Shown here piece by piece: positions 45,901 to 53,204 of a stretch of 64,000 bases of DNA. This DNA is from UBA6398 sp963644855 (GTDB lineage: Bacteria; Bacteroidota; Bacteroidia; Bacteroidales; Bacteroidaceae): assembly GCA_963644855.1 (NCBI GenBank), contig CAVIQL010000007.1, positions 1 to 64,000 of the forward strand, written 5' to 3'. The translations under genes were made by a program, and so were the position numbers. Under the pieces are notes generated by a model. The model was not told the origin of the DNA. It worked only from the letters and a program-made list of their open reading frames with translations, and did not search any database. Position 1 is the stretch's first letter. Each line of letters begins with the position of its first letter.

Positions 45901-48763
45901 GGATAAAAATAGTACACCAATAAAGGCTGTTGTAGTACCAAAAGAGTCAATATCTGACTATGTGAGCAAGTACGGATACTATCATTATGCTGACACTATA
46001 ACATATGGATTTGTCGATGAAGCACTGACCGAAGTCATGAAGAAACACCATGTGTATTCTCCCAGTGATATTATTGAAATTTCCGATATTTCTGGTTGGC
46101 TATGCAATAATAAGGATATCAAGAATTTCAACGAATTGTTCTATACCGAAGTGATTGCTTTGGGCGATAGTTCTTTTGTCGGTATGGAAAACCTTGAAGA
46201 AGTGTCGTTGCCAGCTAATCTCATAGCCATTTCAGATGGAGCTTTCAAGGATTGTTCTTCATTGCATACCATTTGGGCTTTGTGCAACCGTGTTCCTATT
46301 TTGGTAGACAATGCCTTTGAAACAATTCGTAAGGATTTTGTTGTTTATGTAACAGAAGGAATGGCGGAAGCCTTTCGCAAGGCATGGCCACAATATGCCA
46401 GCCACATCAAGGTAGTTGGTGCAAATACCGATACTGATGATTTGATAGAAGTAACGCTTACAAAGCAAAATACTTTGGCTGAAGCACTTGGTCTTAAGGT
46501 AACGGTTGAGGAAAAATCATTCTGGGCGTCTAATATGCGTAAAGTAAAGAGTATAAGCGGAGACTACAGCTATATTAAAGCCTTGAAGGTAAATGGACCT
46601 CTTGGTGGAGAGGATATCGCAGTGCTTCGTTTGCTCGGAGGACGTGATGTTTGTAATTTCGCTCGGGTTTACCTATCTAATCTTTCATATCTCGACCTCT
46701 ATGATGCTGATATCGTCAAAGAAGATGATCCGACCATCTTTGGTTATAATCCCACAATATTTGGTCTTCAGTTGGAAGCTGAGAGTTATAAACATTGGAT
46801 CAAAGAAAGCAATAAGATTCCACGCGGAATGTTCCGTGCTCTCGATAATATTCAAACTCTCATTCTTCCGCGCTCTGCTGTTGAACTTGGTTATGAGTCA
46901 TGCTATGATATGTATAATCTCAAGAAACTTGTGGTAGGCGACAACATGACAAACATAGAAAATGATGCTCTCGGTGAGTGCAACAACTTGAAGTCTATAG
47001 TGATGCTCTGCAAATCAAAACCCGAACTCGATGGTGATGCGTTCACAGATCCTACGTTTGAGGGCGATGTGTTGAAGGTGGACCATTTCTATGTTCCTAA
47101 AAGTCTCGTAAAAGACTACACTTCAGATACTGAGTACACATCTCACGCAAATAACATTGGTATCAACTTTGACGAAGAAGCAACATTCCGTGCTCTTGGT
47201 CGACACGCCATTGTCAATAGTGATGATCTTGAACAGGTGAAGAGTTTCAAAAATCTCTTCAAAAATCATTGCGAGGACGTCTGCGACCTTACAATGCTCA
47301 ACAAGACGTCGGTAGATTCTGTGCATGTAAATGATTTTAGTAATATGTCAAGTTTGCAGCACCTCTCTTTGCCAACCACTCTCAAGTATGCCGAACCTAA
47401 TGCCTTTGCTAATAACCAAGCCCTTCGTTGGCTTGACATCAGCGAGTGCTCTTCGATGGAAGATAATACCGAAGAACTTGGTGTCAGCGACAAGGCTATA
47501 GTATATGTACCCGAATCGTTTGGTGATTCATACCACGACAACGTAGTTTATGGCAAGAGTGGTAACTTGAAATGTGCCAAGTATAACCTTACTAACGAGC
47601 ACGACTATGATGTGCCCAAAGCTTTCACAGCACAGGCGGTTTCCTTTAATTGTACTTTTGATGCCGACAGCGCAAATACCCTTACACTTCCGTTTACATG
47701 CTGTGTGCCGGAGGGTATGAAGGCATATCAGTTTGAAGATGGCTATTCCAATGAAATTCACTTCGGGCAAGTAGACACTATGCTTGTGAACCAACCTTAT
47801 GTAATTAAGGTGGACGAAGATTTCAAAGGATTCAATATTGATAGCGAGACTGTAATTGAGAAGAATCCGGTGCGTATGCCGCAGGTAAATGGTAATAGTT
47901 ATATCTCTTTGGGCACACTCAGCACAATCTCGGCATCTGATGCAGCTGCTCAGAAATATATGGTGATGAATGGCGAGGCCAAGTGGAATTTGGTTTCAAC
48001 TGAAGACACCATTGACCTACACCCATTCACTTCATATCTGCAACCGATATACGAGAGCGCTCCTACAAAGGATGTAATAACTTATTTCGATGACTTCTTG
48101 ATACACGATATTGATTTGTACGAGAATCAAGACAATACCGACACTATCAATTTCTATGACAAGCAACGAGTGAATGTTCATCTCACACGTACTCTTGTGG
48201 GTGGTGCATGGAATACGTTCAGTGTGCCGTTTGATGCTACTATTGACAAAACTCCGCTCAAAGGTGCGGATGTTATCGGTGTAAAGGAAATAAAAGACAA
48301 TTGCATCAGCTATAAAACGGTGAATAATTTGAAAGCTGGTCAGGCATATCTCGTGAAACCGGCAGACAATATCGTCAACCCGACGTTCAACAAGGTAATA
48401 CTTCGGGCCGTATATCCTGAGTATGCTGGAGGTTACGATTTCATTGGTACATATAGCCCGATGACAATCGACAACACCAAGACAATTTACTTCCTTGGTG
48501 GTGATGGGCGTTTGAAACTTGCCAAAGTCGGTAGTTTGATGAAGGGTTTCCGTGCCTACTACAAGGTGCCTGCAGCAAGTGGGTCAAGACTTAAACTTGA
48601 ATTCGACGGTGATATTATAAATGCTATTGATGATATAGAGGTCGACCCCGTTGTTGACACTACAACAGCTATCTATTCAATCGATGGTCTTTACATGGGA
48701 AATAATCTTGACTCTTTGCCCAGCGGTGTTTACATCATGAACGGAAAGAAAATAGTGAAATAA
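39914..48763 (+). CDS. giant BspA-like leucine-rich-repeat surface protein
   Basis: Secreted protein of 2,949 residues from ATG 39914 (a TTG precedes it). The signal peptide ends near TSKTSAE. Residues ~35-560 contain GLUG-type beta repeats (LLWFAEQVNAGND, GGVCGYL, GGIVGKADLGA, GGIVGELNSG). The bulk is BspA-type LRR_5 repeats (IGDSAFKNCKNLEYF, GVFDGCPNVKIRI), arranged as four or more modules of about 190 residues. Two longer duplicated modules follow (LTTPGTLADSLGL and LTKQNTLAEALGL, each with VLR.LGGRDV). A hydrophobic stretch interrupts the array at ~1136-1262. The C-terminus ends YSIDGLYMGNNLDSLPSGVY followed by IMNGKKIVK, a tail common in exported Bacteroidales proteins. BspA-like proteins bind host matrix or other bacteria; that role is inferred. 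Confidence 0.9.
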   Translation: MKTKSIYNRALLYLKHLVLVFTVFFGFTSKTSAEVVKETKSGYYMLFDANDLLWFAEQVNAGNDTICGRLYNDIYLSSLEKSYWTPIGCKLDEPFKGKFDGNNKTIYGLTVCVKNQSGLFGGVKNATIENVNIESPNVALVSLPNIYGMVGALCGEADSSVISNCHVTNANLNFTINDVVSNPSYVGGVCGYLTNESRMVNCSVSGIVRSLKDYVGGVVGAIKLSEIDSCSVFVGDSLTTIFAESNAGGIAGTVYDRSIAASIKNCNVANGVEVCSDKVGASDTICPYVNMDDEIKLYKGYYEIYTPNQLAQFRDKVNGGDVKINGRLMNNISMASAGTFTPIGKQDAGGYQGIFDGQDFIIDSLSLVDQEYSGLFSYLSIEGAEVKNIVLNSPSLNTADNSYLGLIVGMATRKASVDNCRVTGGTMMRVNNGEPKCVGGIVGKADLGATVTHCSFQGTIHAMEQKIGGIVGELNSGAVISSCYVMGPSEVWGDDYVGGIVGEIIDDATKTTDCYVNQANGQVTIHVTDGNSNTGLIWGKNGSTNAGKFTRYTEGGLIYEKTGHISNDIESVIITGVADKSKSLHHVTYDIGTKYDYATDSIQNIHGAKSIDFIDCISNIAGTEASKWINIGICDGAFDSNFEAIYMRYTVYAGDDHVMMLRPTDVYPLGNAMFQNCPNAKVYIDDELYADFCADPVWSQYKDHFVSTTSMRKDVNFTEDGVKYAYERNYDATGSIVKKTATLNNSSSNVTMVQVVGCDNSKIANNSGVLKVYKDIGETYNYNTTRILAGTFKDNENIKHVMFEEIMSDARNSYYDLTIHIGDSAFKNCKNLEYFDVVLSSSKDKDHYSSIHAKEMPIGKGVFDGCPNVKIRIPGPLLDEFRTDSTWSEYKDLFVQADFNVTAFTERGVKYSYYISEDGKTYYTNKNASEMESVLTPYLSQIRNFKAEDVLDASNSNTIYYVCASGVDNDEINNKNGELRLYNDIGSYYNYKTIAFSSTGFRNNESIKKIVFEDCASNLSNSNTMISLIIPDGTFQGCKNLKELNLYYLQTDGTNHYYALKPTEIFIGSNVFDGVDENFRIVVSPDYYNDFINDANWSQYTKYIVASEYLPTTKTAKTVEGLTYDYAAKTINTIPTSTISSLQVSYVLTGLHLATVIAATIGTLGTNLAAEAAVASWRVATLISFAITAAKVATVHYQKQTQTNDGPGFSTGEILGIGAATAAFFFPGFSTYAISNIITRVVADAIWDAVSYRIYDEVDFAVRESLTNRLDYLSHRIERACKRATTSTNDGIGIYYTQQRNNIPQMYLSSVGDNVETARIYNDIGTGSDDFHTISVGRHAFHNKQKLTTVEFYDRPDSYQSLSSMQLILPDSCFSGCTNLRTVNLVLSSKRSGGKVALTPDNFILSGRNLFAGCDTANLKILVGRDVIDEFKEDPFWAYYSNCFVAVDVPSTPVKYTEGNIKYGYAYNNNTTPLLTEEDDHSVEHLNVVGGDDEGLKNNNGRAILINDIGTFNSYKVDNIEKNAFKGNENLKSFHFMDIASLVGKSHTGLSVNICDSAFANCKNFRDLYLVYWRTTGSNNSVSISPDSLRLGKGVFDGCDNLRIKMCIDQEDAYRADTCWNKYSDKFVPCLFAPRDETLYDLLKDSAYVSPYATQTTDHIDASTFGPLSNLDRIFQDQEITSFDEFRAFASCDFNVIYPRMFKGCKELQSITLPNTIGCISNEAFYGCEKLTRLTIPSRVTLLEDNLFKNSGVKELVFESDFPPLLNGSDLSTFDTFAQKADAVIYVPDTVVDLYKEKWPNVSDKIKGISKKPSSFREIHLTTPGTLADSLGLKYNYETQLSKNITIDGGYAQYDSLRISGPIDGRDIGVLRFLGGRDVEKCEKTPGNLKYLDLYNADIKAGSYEYNRYGWNDYVQEDNCVDTYMFYYLDALETLILPRSATKIKKYAVSYCANLKTLVVGDNVTEVAKNVVYNDMSLDYLVMFNKKAPNTDDSAWDKNSTPIKAVVVPKESISDYVSKYGYYHYADTITYGFVDEALTEVMKKHHVYSPSDIIEISDISGWLCNNKDIKNFNELFYTEVIALGDSSFVGMENLEEVSLPANLIAISDGAFKDCSSLHTIWALCNRVPILVDNAFETIRKDFVVYVTEGMAEAFRKAWPQYASHIKVVGANTDTDDLIEVTLTKQNTLAEALGLKVTVEEKSFWASNMRKVKSISGDYSYIKALKVNGPLGGEDIAVLRLLGGRDVCNFARVYLSNLSYLDLYDADIVKEDDPTIFGYNPTIFGLQLEAESYKHWIKESNKIPRGMFRALDNIQTLILPRSAVELGYESCYDMYNLKKLVVGDNMTNIENDALGECNNLKSIVMLCKSKPELDGDAFTDPTFEGDVLKVDHFYVPKSLVKDYTSDTEYTSHANNIGINFDEEATFRALGRHAIVNSDDLEQVKSFKNLFKNHCEDVCDLTMLNKTSVDSVHVNDFSNMSSLQHLSLPTTLKYAEPNAFANNQALRWLDISECSSMEDNTEELGVSDKAIVYVPESFGDSYHDNVVYGKSGNLKCAKYNLTNEHDYDVPKAFTAQAVSFNCTFDADSANTLTLPFTCCVPEGMKAYQFEDGYSNEIHFGQVDTMLVNQPYVIKVDEDFKGFNIDSETVIEKNPVRMPQVNGNSYISLGTLSTISASDAAAQKYMVMNGEAKWNLVSTEDTIDLHPFTSYLQPIYESAPTKDVITYFDDFLIHDIDLYENQDNTDTINFYDKQRVNVHLTRTLVGGAWNTFSVPFDATIDKTPLKGADVIGVKEIKDNCISYKTVNNLKAGQAYLVKPADNIVNPTFNKVILRAVYPEYAGGYDFIGTYSPMTIDNTKTIYFLGGDGRLKLAKVGSLMKGFRAYYKVPAASGSRLKLEFDGDIINAIDDIEVDPVVDTTTAIYSIDGLYMGNNLDSLPSGVYIMNGKKIVK

Positions 48764-48972
48764 TGAAAATTGCGAACAATAGAAGACGATACATATCACC
48801 TGCTATTCGTATTAGCAGCGTGAATATAACTCTTATGCTAATGAGTTCCCACAAGGACCCGTATGATGATCGTGTACCCGACACAGGGGGCGGTGATATT
48901 GATATAAATGTCAACCCCGACAAAGCCGATAATAACGATGGCGAAGGTTGGGACGCAGGCGATGCTTTCTAA
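48763..48972 (+). CDS. small acidic protein coupled to the giant surface protein
   Basis: Sixty-nine residues starting on the last base of the giant gene's stop codon (TAATG), so probably translated by coupling. The pattern is a basic start (RRRYISPAIR), a short hydrophobic stretch (ISSVNITLMLMSS) and an acidic, Gly/Asp-rich tail ending GEGWDAGDAF. Short Bacteroidales peptides with a Y.SP motif, a hydrophobic segment and an acidic WD-type tail are familiar next to surface-protein genes, but I know no assigned function. A terminator follows three bases after its stop. Confidence 0.75.
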   Translation: MKIANNRRRYISPAIRISSVNITLMLMSSHKDPYDDRVPDTGGGDIDINVNPDKADNNDGEGWDAGDAF

Positions 48973-48974
48973 AA

Positions 48975-49007
48975 ACAGCCTCGTGAGAATTTTTCTCACG
49001 AGGCTGT
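48975..49007 (+). terminator. strong terminator after the surface-protein operon
   Basis: ACAGCCTCGTGAGAA (48975-48989) and TTCTCACGAGGCTGT (48993-49007) form a perfect 15-bp stem with a three-base loop, followed by CTCGTTAG. Confidence 0.85.
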
Positions 49008-49153
49008 CTCGTTAGTATATTTCAAACATTTGTATCGCCTGTGAATGGTGTTTTATTAGAACATACAAGCAATGTGGCAAGATCAATCCAAATAAAACTA
49101 AGAGCAGAGCCTTTCTAAATCGTTTTTCTATTTGTGTGAAAAACAAAAGCTTA

Positions 49154-49246
49154 GATATGGGCAAAATAATATCCGACATTGTTGAAATAATAAGGCATGT
49201 TTTTTAAAAAACATGCCTTATTATTTTTGTAATATCCCATCTCCGA
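49154..49246. repeat. 21-bp phased array containing a perfect 42-bp palindrome
   Basis: Centre bases at 49174, 49195, 49216 and 49237 (probably also 49153). The section 49185-49226 is a perfect 42-bp palindrome centred between 49205 and 49206, with inner 20-mer CATGTTTTTTAAAAAACATG. It lies between convergent genes. The other bases of 49008-49277 show nothing recognised. Confidence 0.88.
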
Positions 49247-49277
49247 AATGGTGATGTTTGATTACGTAAATTTCAAA

Positions 49278-49835
49278 TCAGTTTGCCATTGAAATGGAAT
49301 ACAAACCATCGTCTGTTTTCTGGGGTTTCGTTATACCGATACAACGTGAATAGTCGGAAAGATCCTTTACTTTTGTTATACCGGGCTTAAGCTTTTTGTC
49401 GGTAACAAATATGCAGTTGAAATTGTCTTCAACAACTCCGTAATCAAGTATTTCGTTATAGAATTTGTCGGCAGCTTCTTTGCTCTTGAACTTGAAGTTT
49501 ATGATAGGATCCATAAACATGGAAATACTTATGGCAAATGCTTTTTCGGTTGAACAGGTATAATGATAATTTGCTTTGTCGCCGTTTACTTTCATGCCGT
49601 TACCATAGATTACCATACGCATAGGCATGGAATCTTCTTCCCATTTTGCATCATACAATTTCGTTATATTGCAGTTTGAAAAAACGTTGCTGTCTGTCGA
49701 ATCGGGATTGTCTACGATTGTTAGCACTTGGGGATAAACTTCCTCGAATGTCGGAATTTCATTTTTAGAGGTGCAGGAAAACAATACACATGTGGTTGCA
49801 AAAAGCAACGCAAGTAACAATTTTGTAATTCTCAT
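49278..49835 (-). CDS. lipoprotein of unknown function
   Basis: Exported lipoprotein, 185 residues. The signal peptide LLLALLFATTCVLFSC ends in a lipobox cysteine followed by TSKNEIPTF. The mature part is mixed alpha/beta (IYGNGMKVNGDKANYHYTCS, FKFKSKEAADKFYNEILDYG, ITKVKDLSDYSRCIGI). I recognise no family. It lies 77 bases downstream of another lipoprotein gene on the same strand and may share its promoter. Localisation to a membrane surface is the only supported statement. Confidence 0.78.
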   Translation of the reverse strand: MRITKLLLALLFATTCVLFSCTSKNEIPTFEEVYPQVLTIVDNPDSTDSNVFSNCNITKLYDAKWEEDSMPMRMVIYGNGMKVNGDKANYHYTCSTEKAFAISISMFMDPIINFKFKSKEAADKFYNEILDYGVVEDNFNCIFVTDKKLKPGITKVKDLSDYSRCIGITKPQKTDDGLYSISMAN

Positions 49836-49912
49836 TTTTAGGTATGGATTAGTTATAGTTGAAATATTAAGGTAAAACTTCTATGCGAAATCATTGGCGT
49901 TTTTCGCAATGC

Positions 49913-50401
49913 TTATTTCTTGATGGGATATAATGTGAGTTTCTCTTTGTTCTTGGTTTTAACCACAACAAGCGAGTCGTCTTCGATATATTTTACGTCA
50001 ACTGTATCGCCGTTCAATACAAGCAAACCATTGTGAATGGCGAAGTTTTGAGTGAAATGTCTCAAAAGCGAAAGATTGTAGGCTTTCACAACCACCCAAC
50101 CGTCTGTTCCTTTGCGTTTTGTTACTGCAAAACTGTCCTCTTCCTGCGTATAGCCAAAAATTTCTCCGTATCCGTTTTCATCATCTTTGTCAAGCAGTAA
50201 GGTATCACCGGCATTTGTTTTAATACAGAGCGTACTCATTCCGCTTTCGAGGGCAACGCCGTAAATAGTAGAGTCTGTTTCGGTTTTGATTGTGTCGGTT
50301 GTAGTTTCCGGTTCAACTGTTTCAGGCTTTTTGTTGTCCTTGCATTGCGATAAACCAAGAACACTTGCCAACACACATACAAATAATATAATGCGCTTCA
50401 T
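49913..50401 (-). CDS. lipoprotein of unknown function with a Thr/Glu-rich linker
   Basis: Lipoprotein of 162 residues: signal sequence IILFVCVLASVLGLSQC with lipobox, then a linker rich in Thr, Glu and Pro (KKPETVEPETTTDTIKTETD), then a small beta-rich domain (LCIKTNAGDTLLLDKDD, VVVKTKNKEKLTLYPIKK). I do not recognise the family. It is first in a two-gene minus-strand unit with its own promoter, divergent from the TSCPD gene. Confidence 0.8.
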   Translation of the reverse strand: MKRIILFVCVLASVLGLSQCKDNKKPETVEPETTTDTIKTETDSTIYGVALESGMSTLCIKTNAGDTLLLDKDDENGYGEIFGYTQEEDSFAVTKRKGTDGWVVVKAYNLSLLRHFTQNFAIHNGLLVLNGDTVDVKYIEDDSLVVVKTKNKEKLTLYPIKK

Positions 50402-50424
50402 ATTTTGTAGAATTGATATTGTTG

Positions 50425-50432
50425 CAAAGTTA
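50425..50432 (-). promoter_or_regulatory. -7 box of the lipoprotein pair
   Basis: The minus strand reads TAACTTTG (TAnnTTTG), 24 bases before the ATG at 50401. Confidence 0.68.
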
Positions 50433-50486
50433 TGTTATTCTGCCTAAAAAACACCGCAATAAGCCGAAAATCACAATATATATGCG

Positions 50487-50494
50487 TATCTTTG
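50487..50494 (+). promoter_or_regulatory. -7 box of the TSCPD-nitroreductase operon
   Basis: TATCTTTG, an exact TAnnTTTG match, lies 25 bases before the ATG at 50519. It lies inside the longer open frame that begins at 50432, so that earlier start is rejected. Confidence 0.7.
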
Positions 50495-50518
50495 CGTGAG
50501 AACAAGAAAACATTTCCA

Positions 50519-50776
50519 ATGCATAAGACTTTTGAAACAAACGGAACGTGCTCGACATTTATAGATTTTGATATCGACGAAACTGAAACGCTACACAATG
50601 TACGCTTTACCAATGGTTGTCCTGGCAATACTCGCGGCATAGAACTTTTGTGCGAGGGGAGGAATGCACGCGAGGTTTCACAAAAACTGAAAGGCATATT
50701 GTGTAGGCAAAAACCTACGAGTTGTCCCGACCAACTGGCAAAAGCAATAGAAGAAGCCCTGAACGAGAAAAAATAA
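50519..50776 (+). CDS. TSCPD-domain (TIGR03905-type) protein
   Basis: Small cysteine-containing protein, 85 residues from ATG 50519. The pattern TNGTCSTFIDFDID, FTNGCPGNTRGIELLCEGR and the eponymous TSCPDQLAKAI matches the TSCPD-domain family related to the C-terminal domain of class II ribonucleotide reductases. The role of the stand-alone protein is unknown. The promoter box at 50487-50494 excludes the longer frame starting at 50432. The nitroreductase starts 10 bases downstream. Confidence 0.88.
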   Translation: MHKTFETNGTCSTFIDFDIDETETLHNVRFTNGCPGNTRGIELLCEGRNAREVSQKLKGILCRQKPTSCPDQLAKAIEEALNEKK

Positions 50777-50786
50777 AGGTAACGAT

Positions 50787-51314
50787 ATGGAAAACGAATT
50801 TATCAACATTCTTAAAACACGCAAGAGTGTAAGAAACTACAATCCTGATAAAATTCCACCGCAGGATATCATTGACAAGATAATAGAAGCAGGAACGTTT
50901 GCACCAACCGGACGCGGAGCACAATCGCCTGTAATCATTGCCGTAACCAACAAAGAGGTGCGCGATAAACTGTCAAAGATAAACGCAGAGATACTCGGCA
51001 CAACAAGCGACCCGTTTTATGGCGCGCCTGTGGTATTGATTGTGCTTGCCGACCGCAATATTCCTACTTATCTTTACGATGGCTCACTCGTGATGGGAAA
51101 CCTTATGAATGCTGCGCATGCTTTGGGACTCGGAAGTTGCTGGATACATCGCGCAAAAGAAGTGTTTGACACTCCAGAATGGAAAGCCGCATTAAAAGAG
51201 TGGGGCGTTGAAGGAGATTACGAAGGTATCGGTCATTGCGTAATAGGATATTCAAACGAAAAAGAAGCTCCACGCAAGCCGCGCAAACCAGATTACGTAC
51301 ACTATGTGAAATAA
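50787..51314 (+). CDS. nitroreductase-family FMN oxidoreductase
   Basis: Cytosolic flavoprotein of 175 residues. FMN-binding features are RKSVRNY(NPDK) near residue 12, GTFAPTGRGAQSP near 37, YDGSLVMGNLMNAAHALGLG SCWI near 93 to 116, and the C-terminal IGYSNEKEAPRKPRK. The substrate cannot be read from the sequence. The second gene of a short operon with the TSCPD protein. Confidence 0.93.
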   Translation: MENEFINILKTRKSVRNYNPDKIPPQDIIDKIIEAGTFAPTGRGAQSPVIIAVTNKEVRDKLSKINAEILGTTSDPFYGAPVVLIVLADRNIPTYLYDGSLVMGNLMNAAHALGLGSCWIHRAKEVFDTPEWKAALKEWGVEGDYEGIGHCVIGYSNEKEAPRKPRKPDYVHYVK

Positions 51315-51390
51315 ACAGATAGCGAAAACAAATCTATGTGTTCAAAGCGAATTATCCCCCTTTATTATAAGGCTTGATTTACAAGACTCC

Positions 51391-51512
51391 CTATACTGCA
51401 AAAATTCCAAGGTATCTAATTCAAATTAGATGCCTTGGAATTTAAGTTATATCCGACCTTGTTTTTACGATATCCGTTGTCGTTTCAAAGGGTAGGGGAT
51501 ATCGTTTTTTTC
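51391..51512. repeat. 21-bp phased array with a 42-bp hairpin
   Basis: Centre bases at 51412, 51433, 51454, 51475 and 51496 (probably also 51391), exactly 21 bp apart. The section 51402-51443 is a 42-bp inverted repeat: two 19-base arms (start AAATTCCAAGG, end CCTTGGAATTT), a single T-G wobble and loop TCAA. It joins ATGCCTT-type and TATCCGA-type units in one array. It lies between the nitroreductase and glycosyltransferase genes; 51315-51390 holds nothing else recognised. Confidence 0.87.
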
Positions 51513-51645
51513 ATCGGTAGATGCGGTTTTCATTAGCCAGTCGTTGCAGCCCCAAAAGCACTTTGCGATAAATACTTACGCTAAAAGAATAATATTTTGG
51601 TCATTTTTTGTACTTTTACATCACTTTAATCATTCTACATTTGTT

Positions 51646-52644
51646 ATGAACCATCCCTTAGTTAGTATAATAGTTCCAGTCTATAACGCCCAAAATTATT
51701 TGTCCCGATGTGTGGATAGCCTTCTCAAACAGACGTATCCTCATCTCGATATCATTCTCGTTGACGATGGCTCTACAGATGGTTCTGGTGTGCTTTGCGA
51801 TACATATACTTCCGATACCCGTGTGCATGTCGTTCATAAAATTAATGGTGGAATATCTTCTGCACGCAATGCCGGATTAGATGTAGCCAAAGGGGATTAT
51901 ATTACATTTTGTGATAATGATGACTATTTTCATCCGCAAATGATAGAGTTACTATTGAATACTTCTGTCAGCCGAAGATGTGATTTGAGTATTTGTGGAC
52001 TCTCTTGTGTTAATGGAGAGTCCTCTTGTCCCCCCCCCCCCCCCCCCACTCTTTCTAATACAANNNNNNNNNNTACTAAAGCTCTCCTACGGAGTGAACT
52101 TTACCAAGGACTGTTTTCAACTCAAGGATCTGATTTTTTCCCATATGCGGTAGTTTGGAATAAGTTATATTCCCGCAAGTTGATAGAAGGGCTTCGTTTT
52201 AAAGACGGCGGACATGAAGATGGCGTTTATAATGCAGAAGTTTATAAACGTTGCCGAAGTGCGTGTTTCCTCCAAATACCTCTTTATTTTTATTTTCTGC
52301 GTGCAACCAGCGTTTCACATGGTAGCAAAGACATACCTCTCAAAGATACCGAGGCTTTCTATTATATGTATCAGCATATCGTGAATGATATGCCACCTTA
52401 CGCCGCGTTATGCTTATCCAGTATATATCGTCGCATGCTTTATGCTACGTTCTGCTATCGTGGCACCGAATATAAGGCATCCATGCGGCAATGTGCCTAC
52501 AAAATAATGCATGAAACATATAAAACGTATCTTGTCAATCGTAATATATCATGGAGGTTGAAAGCTCAGTTCGTACTCTTTTGGCATTGTCCTTGGCTCT
52601 ATCGCTTCTGTTATCATTTTGTTCTTCCTTTGCTTCATCATTAA
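51646..52644 (+). CDS. family 2 glycosyltransferase, interrupted by a C18 tract and an N gap
   Basis: GT-A-fold glycosyltransferase, about 332 residues as given. The start ATG 51646 precedes the hallmark LVSIIVPVYNAQNYLSRCVD; DDGSTDGSG and the DxD-like CDNDDYF are visible, then VVWNKLYSRKLIEGLRFKDG and HEDGVYNAEVY in the second half. It probably adds a sugar to a surface polysaccharide or glycoprotein. Eighteen C residues (six Pro codons) at 52030-52047 and 10 N at 52064-52073 sit in the middle. The two halves are in frame only if the gap is exactly 10 bases, which is not established. Both halves look like GT2, so one gene is likely, either phase-variable or misassembled. Confidence 0.75.
   Translation: MNHPLVSIIVPVYNAQNYLSRCVDSLLKQTYPHLDIILVDDGSTDGSGVLCDTYTSDTRVHVVHKINGGISSARNAGLDVAKGDYITFCDNDDYFHPQMIELLLNTSVSRRCDLSICGLSCVNGESSCPPPPPPTLSNTXXXXTKALLRSELYQGLFSTQGSDFFPYAVVWNKLYSRKLIEGLRFKDGGHEDGVYNAEVYKRCRSACFLQIPLYFYFLRATSVSHGSKDIPLKDTEAFYYMYQHIVNDMPPYAALCLSSIYRRMLYATFCYRGTEYKASMRQCAYKIMHETYKTYLVNRNISWRLKAQFVLFWHCPWLYRFCYHFVLPLLHH
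52030..52047. repeat. poly-C tract (18 C) inside a glycosyltransferase gene
   Basis: Eighteen consecutive C residues, much longer than any other C run in the window. Such tracts vary in length by slippage and can switch genes on and off. The adjacent N gap shows that the assembler had trouble here. Confidence 0.9.
52064..52073. other. assembly gap (10 N)
   Basis: Ten ambiguous bases. The real length and sequence are unknown. Confidence 1.
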
Positions 52645-52665
52645 AAAAAGTTGCAAGCTAAAGTT

Positions 52666-52950
52666 TTACCGAAAAGCAATAGTTTTAATGAGATAAGTGT
52701 AAAATATGCATACAGAAGTCAATATCTCGGAGAATGCGAGTGCGAGCCAAATGCCATCAATACCGAAAACGTGCGGTACTATAAGAAAACTTGGAACAAG
52801 AAATATGAGCCCACGCATAAAAGCAAAGGTAATGGAACAACGAACATTTTCTATGCTATTATAATATCCGATGAAAGTGATATTGACCAAGAAGCAGACA
52901 AAAGCCACGGAGAACAACGGAAAACCATGTACGGTGATTTCTGATGCTGG
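52666..52950 (-). pseudogene. remnant of a MATE-family transporter (C-terminal part)
   Basis: On the minus strand the frame reads EITVHGFPLFSVAFVCFLVN and then ITFIGYYNSIENVR..ITFAFMRGLIFLVPSFLIV and GIDGIWLALAFSEILTSV. This is the pattern of the last helices of MATE multidrug/sodium antiporters (GYYQSIE, RG..FLIPS, G..GIWLA...E). About 90 codons remain of an expected ~440. The frame is closed upstream by TAA near 52970, and the N-terminal part is absent. Overlapping short frames on the plus strand are not supported. Confidence 0.7.
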
Positions 52951-52979
52951 ACTGCCTCTACTTTATTTAAGTCTAGTAT

Positions 52980-53090
52980 AAAGTCCATTCGTTTTTTAAA
53001 TCCTACCTTGAACTTTTCAAACTCGTGCCTTGGAATTTTAATATGATGCGGTTGAAATTTCATTATGATGCCTTGAAAAAAGTTTTTCCT
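52980..53090. repeat. 21-bp phased array, GTGCCTT/ATGCCTT type
   Basis: Centre bases at 52986, 53007, 53028 and 53049 are 21 bp apart; the next at 53071 is 22 bp on. Half-sites read GTGCCTT, ATGCGGTT and ATGCCTT. The end TTGAAAAAAGTTTTTCC matches the array at 7819-7905. The rest of 52951-53267 has only the hairpin at 53172. Confidence 0.72.
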
Positions 53091-53171
53091 CGGAGCATAA
53101 TTGCTGATCAAAGTACTATCGACAGACAATTACCCTTGGTTCTAATTCGTCGAACTCTCGTTGAAATAGCA

Positions 53172-53204
53172 ATCACCCGCCTTGTTATCTGCGTGGCGGG
53201 TGAT
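53172..53204. terminator. hairpin, possibly an orphan terminator
   Basis: ATCACCCGCC (53172-53181) pairs perfectly with GGCGGGTGAT (53195-53204), followed on the plus strand by TTATAT. No complete plus-strand gene precedes it; it may serve dnaG on the minus strand or be left from a lost gene. Confidence 0.55.

Noticed and set aside
52651..52944. Plus-strand frame of 97 codons after the glycosyltransferase
   Set aside because: It is opposite the recognisable MATE remnant, and its composition is that of antisense sequence.
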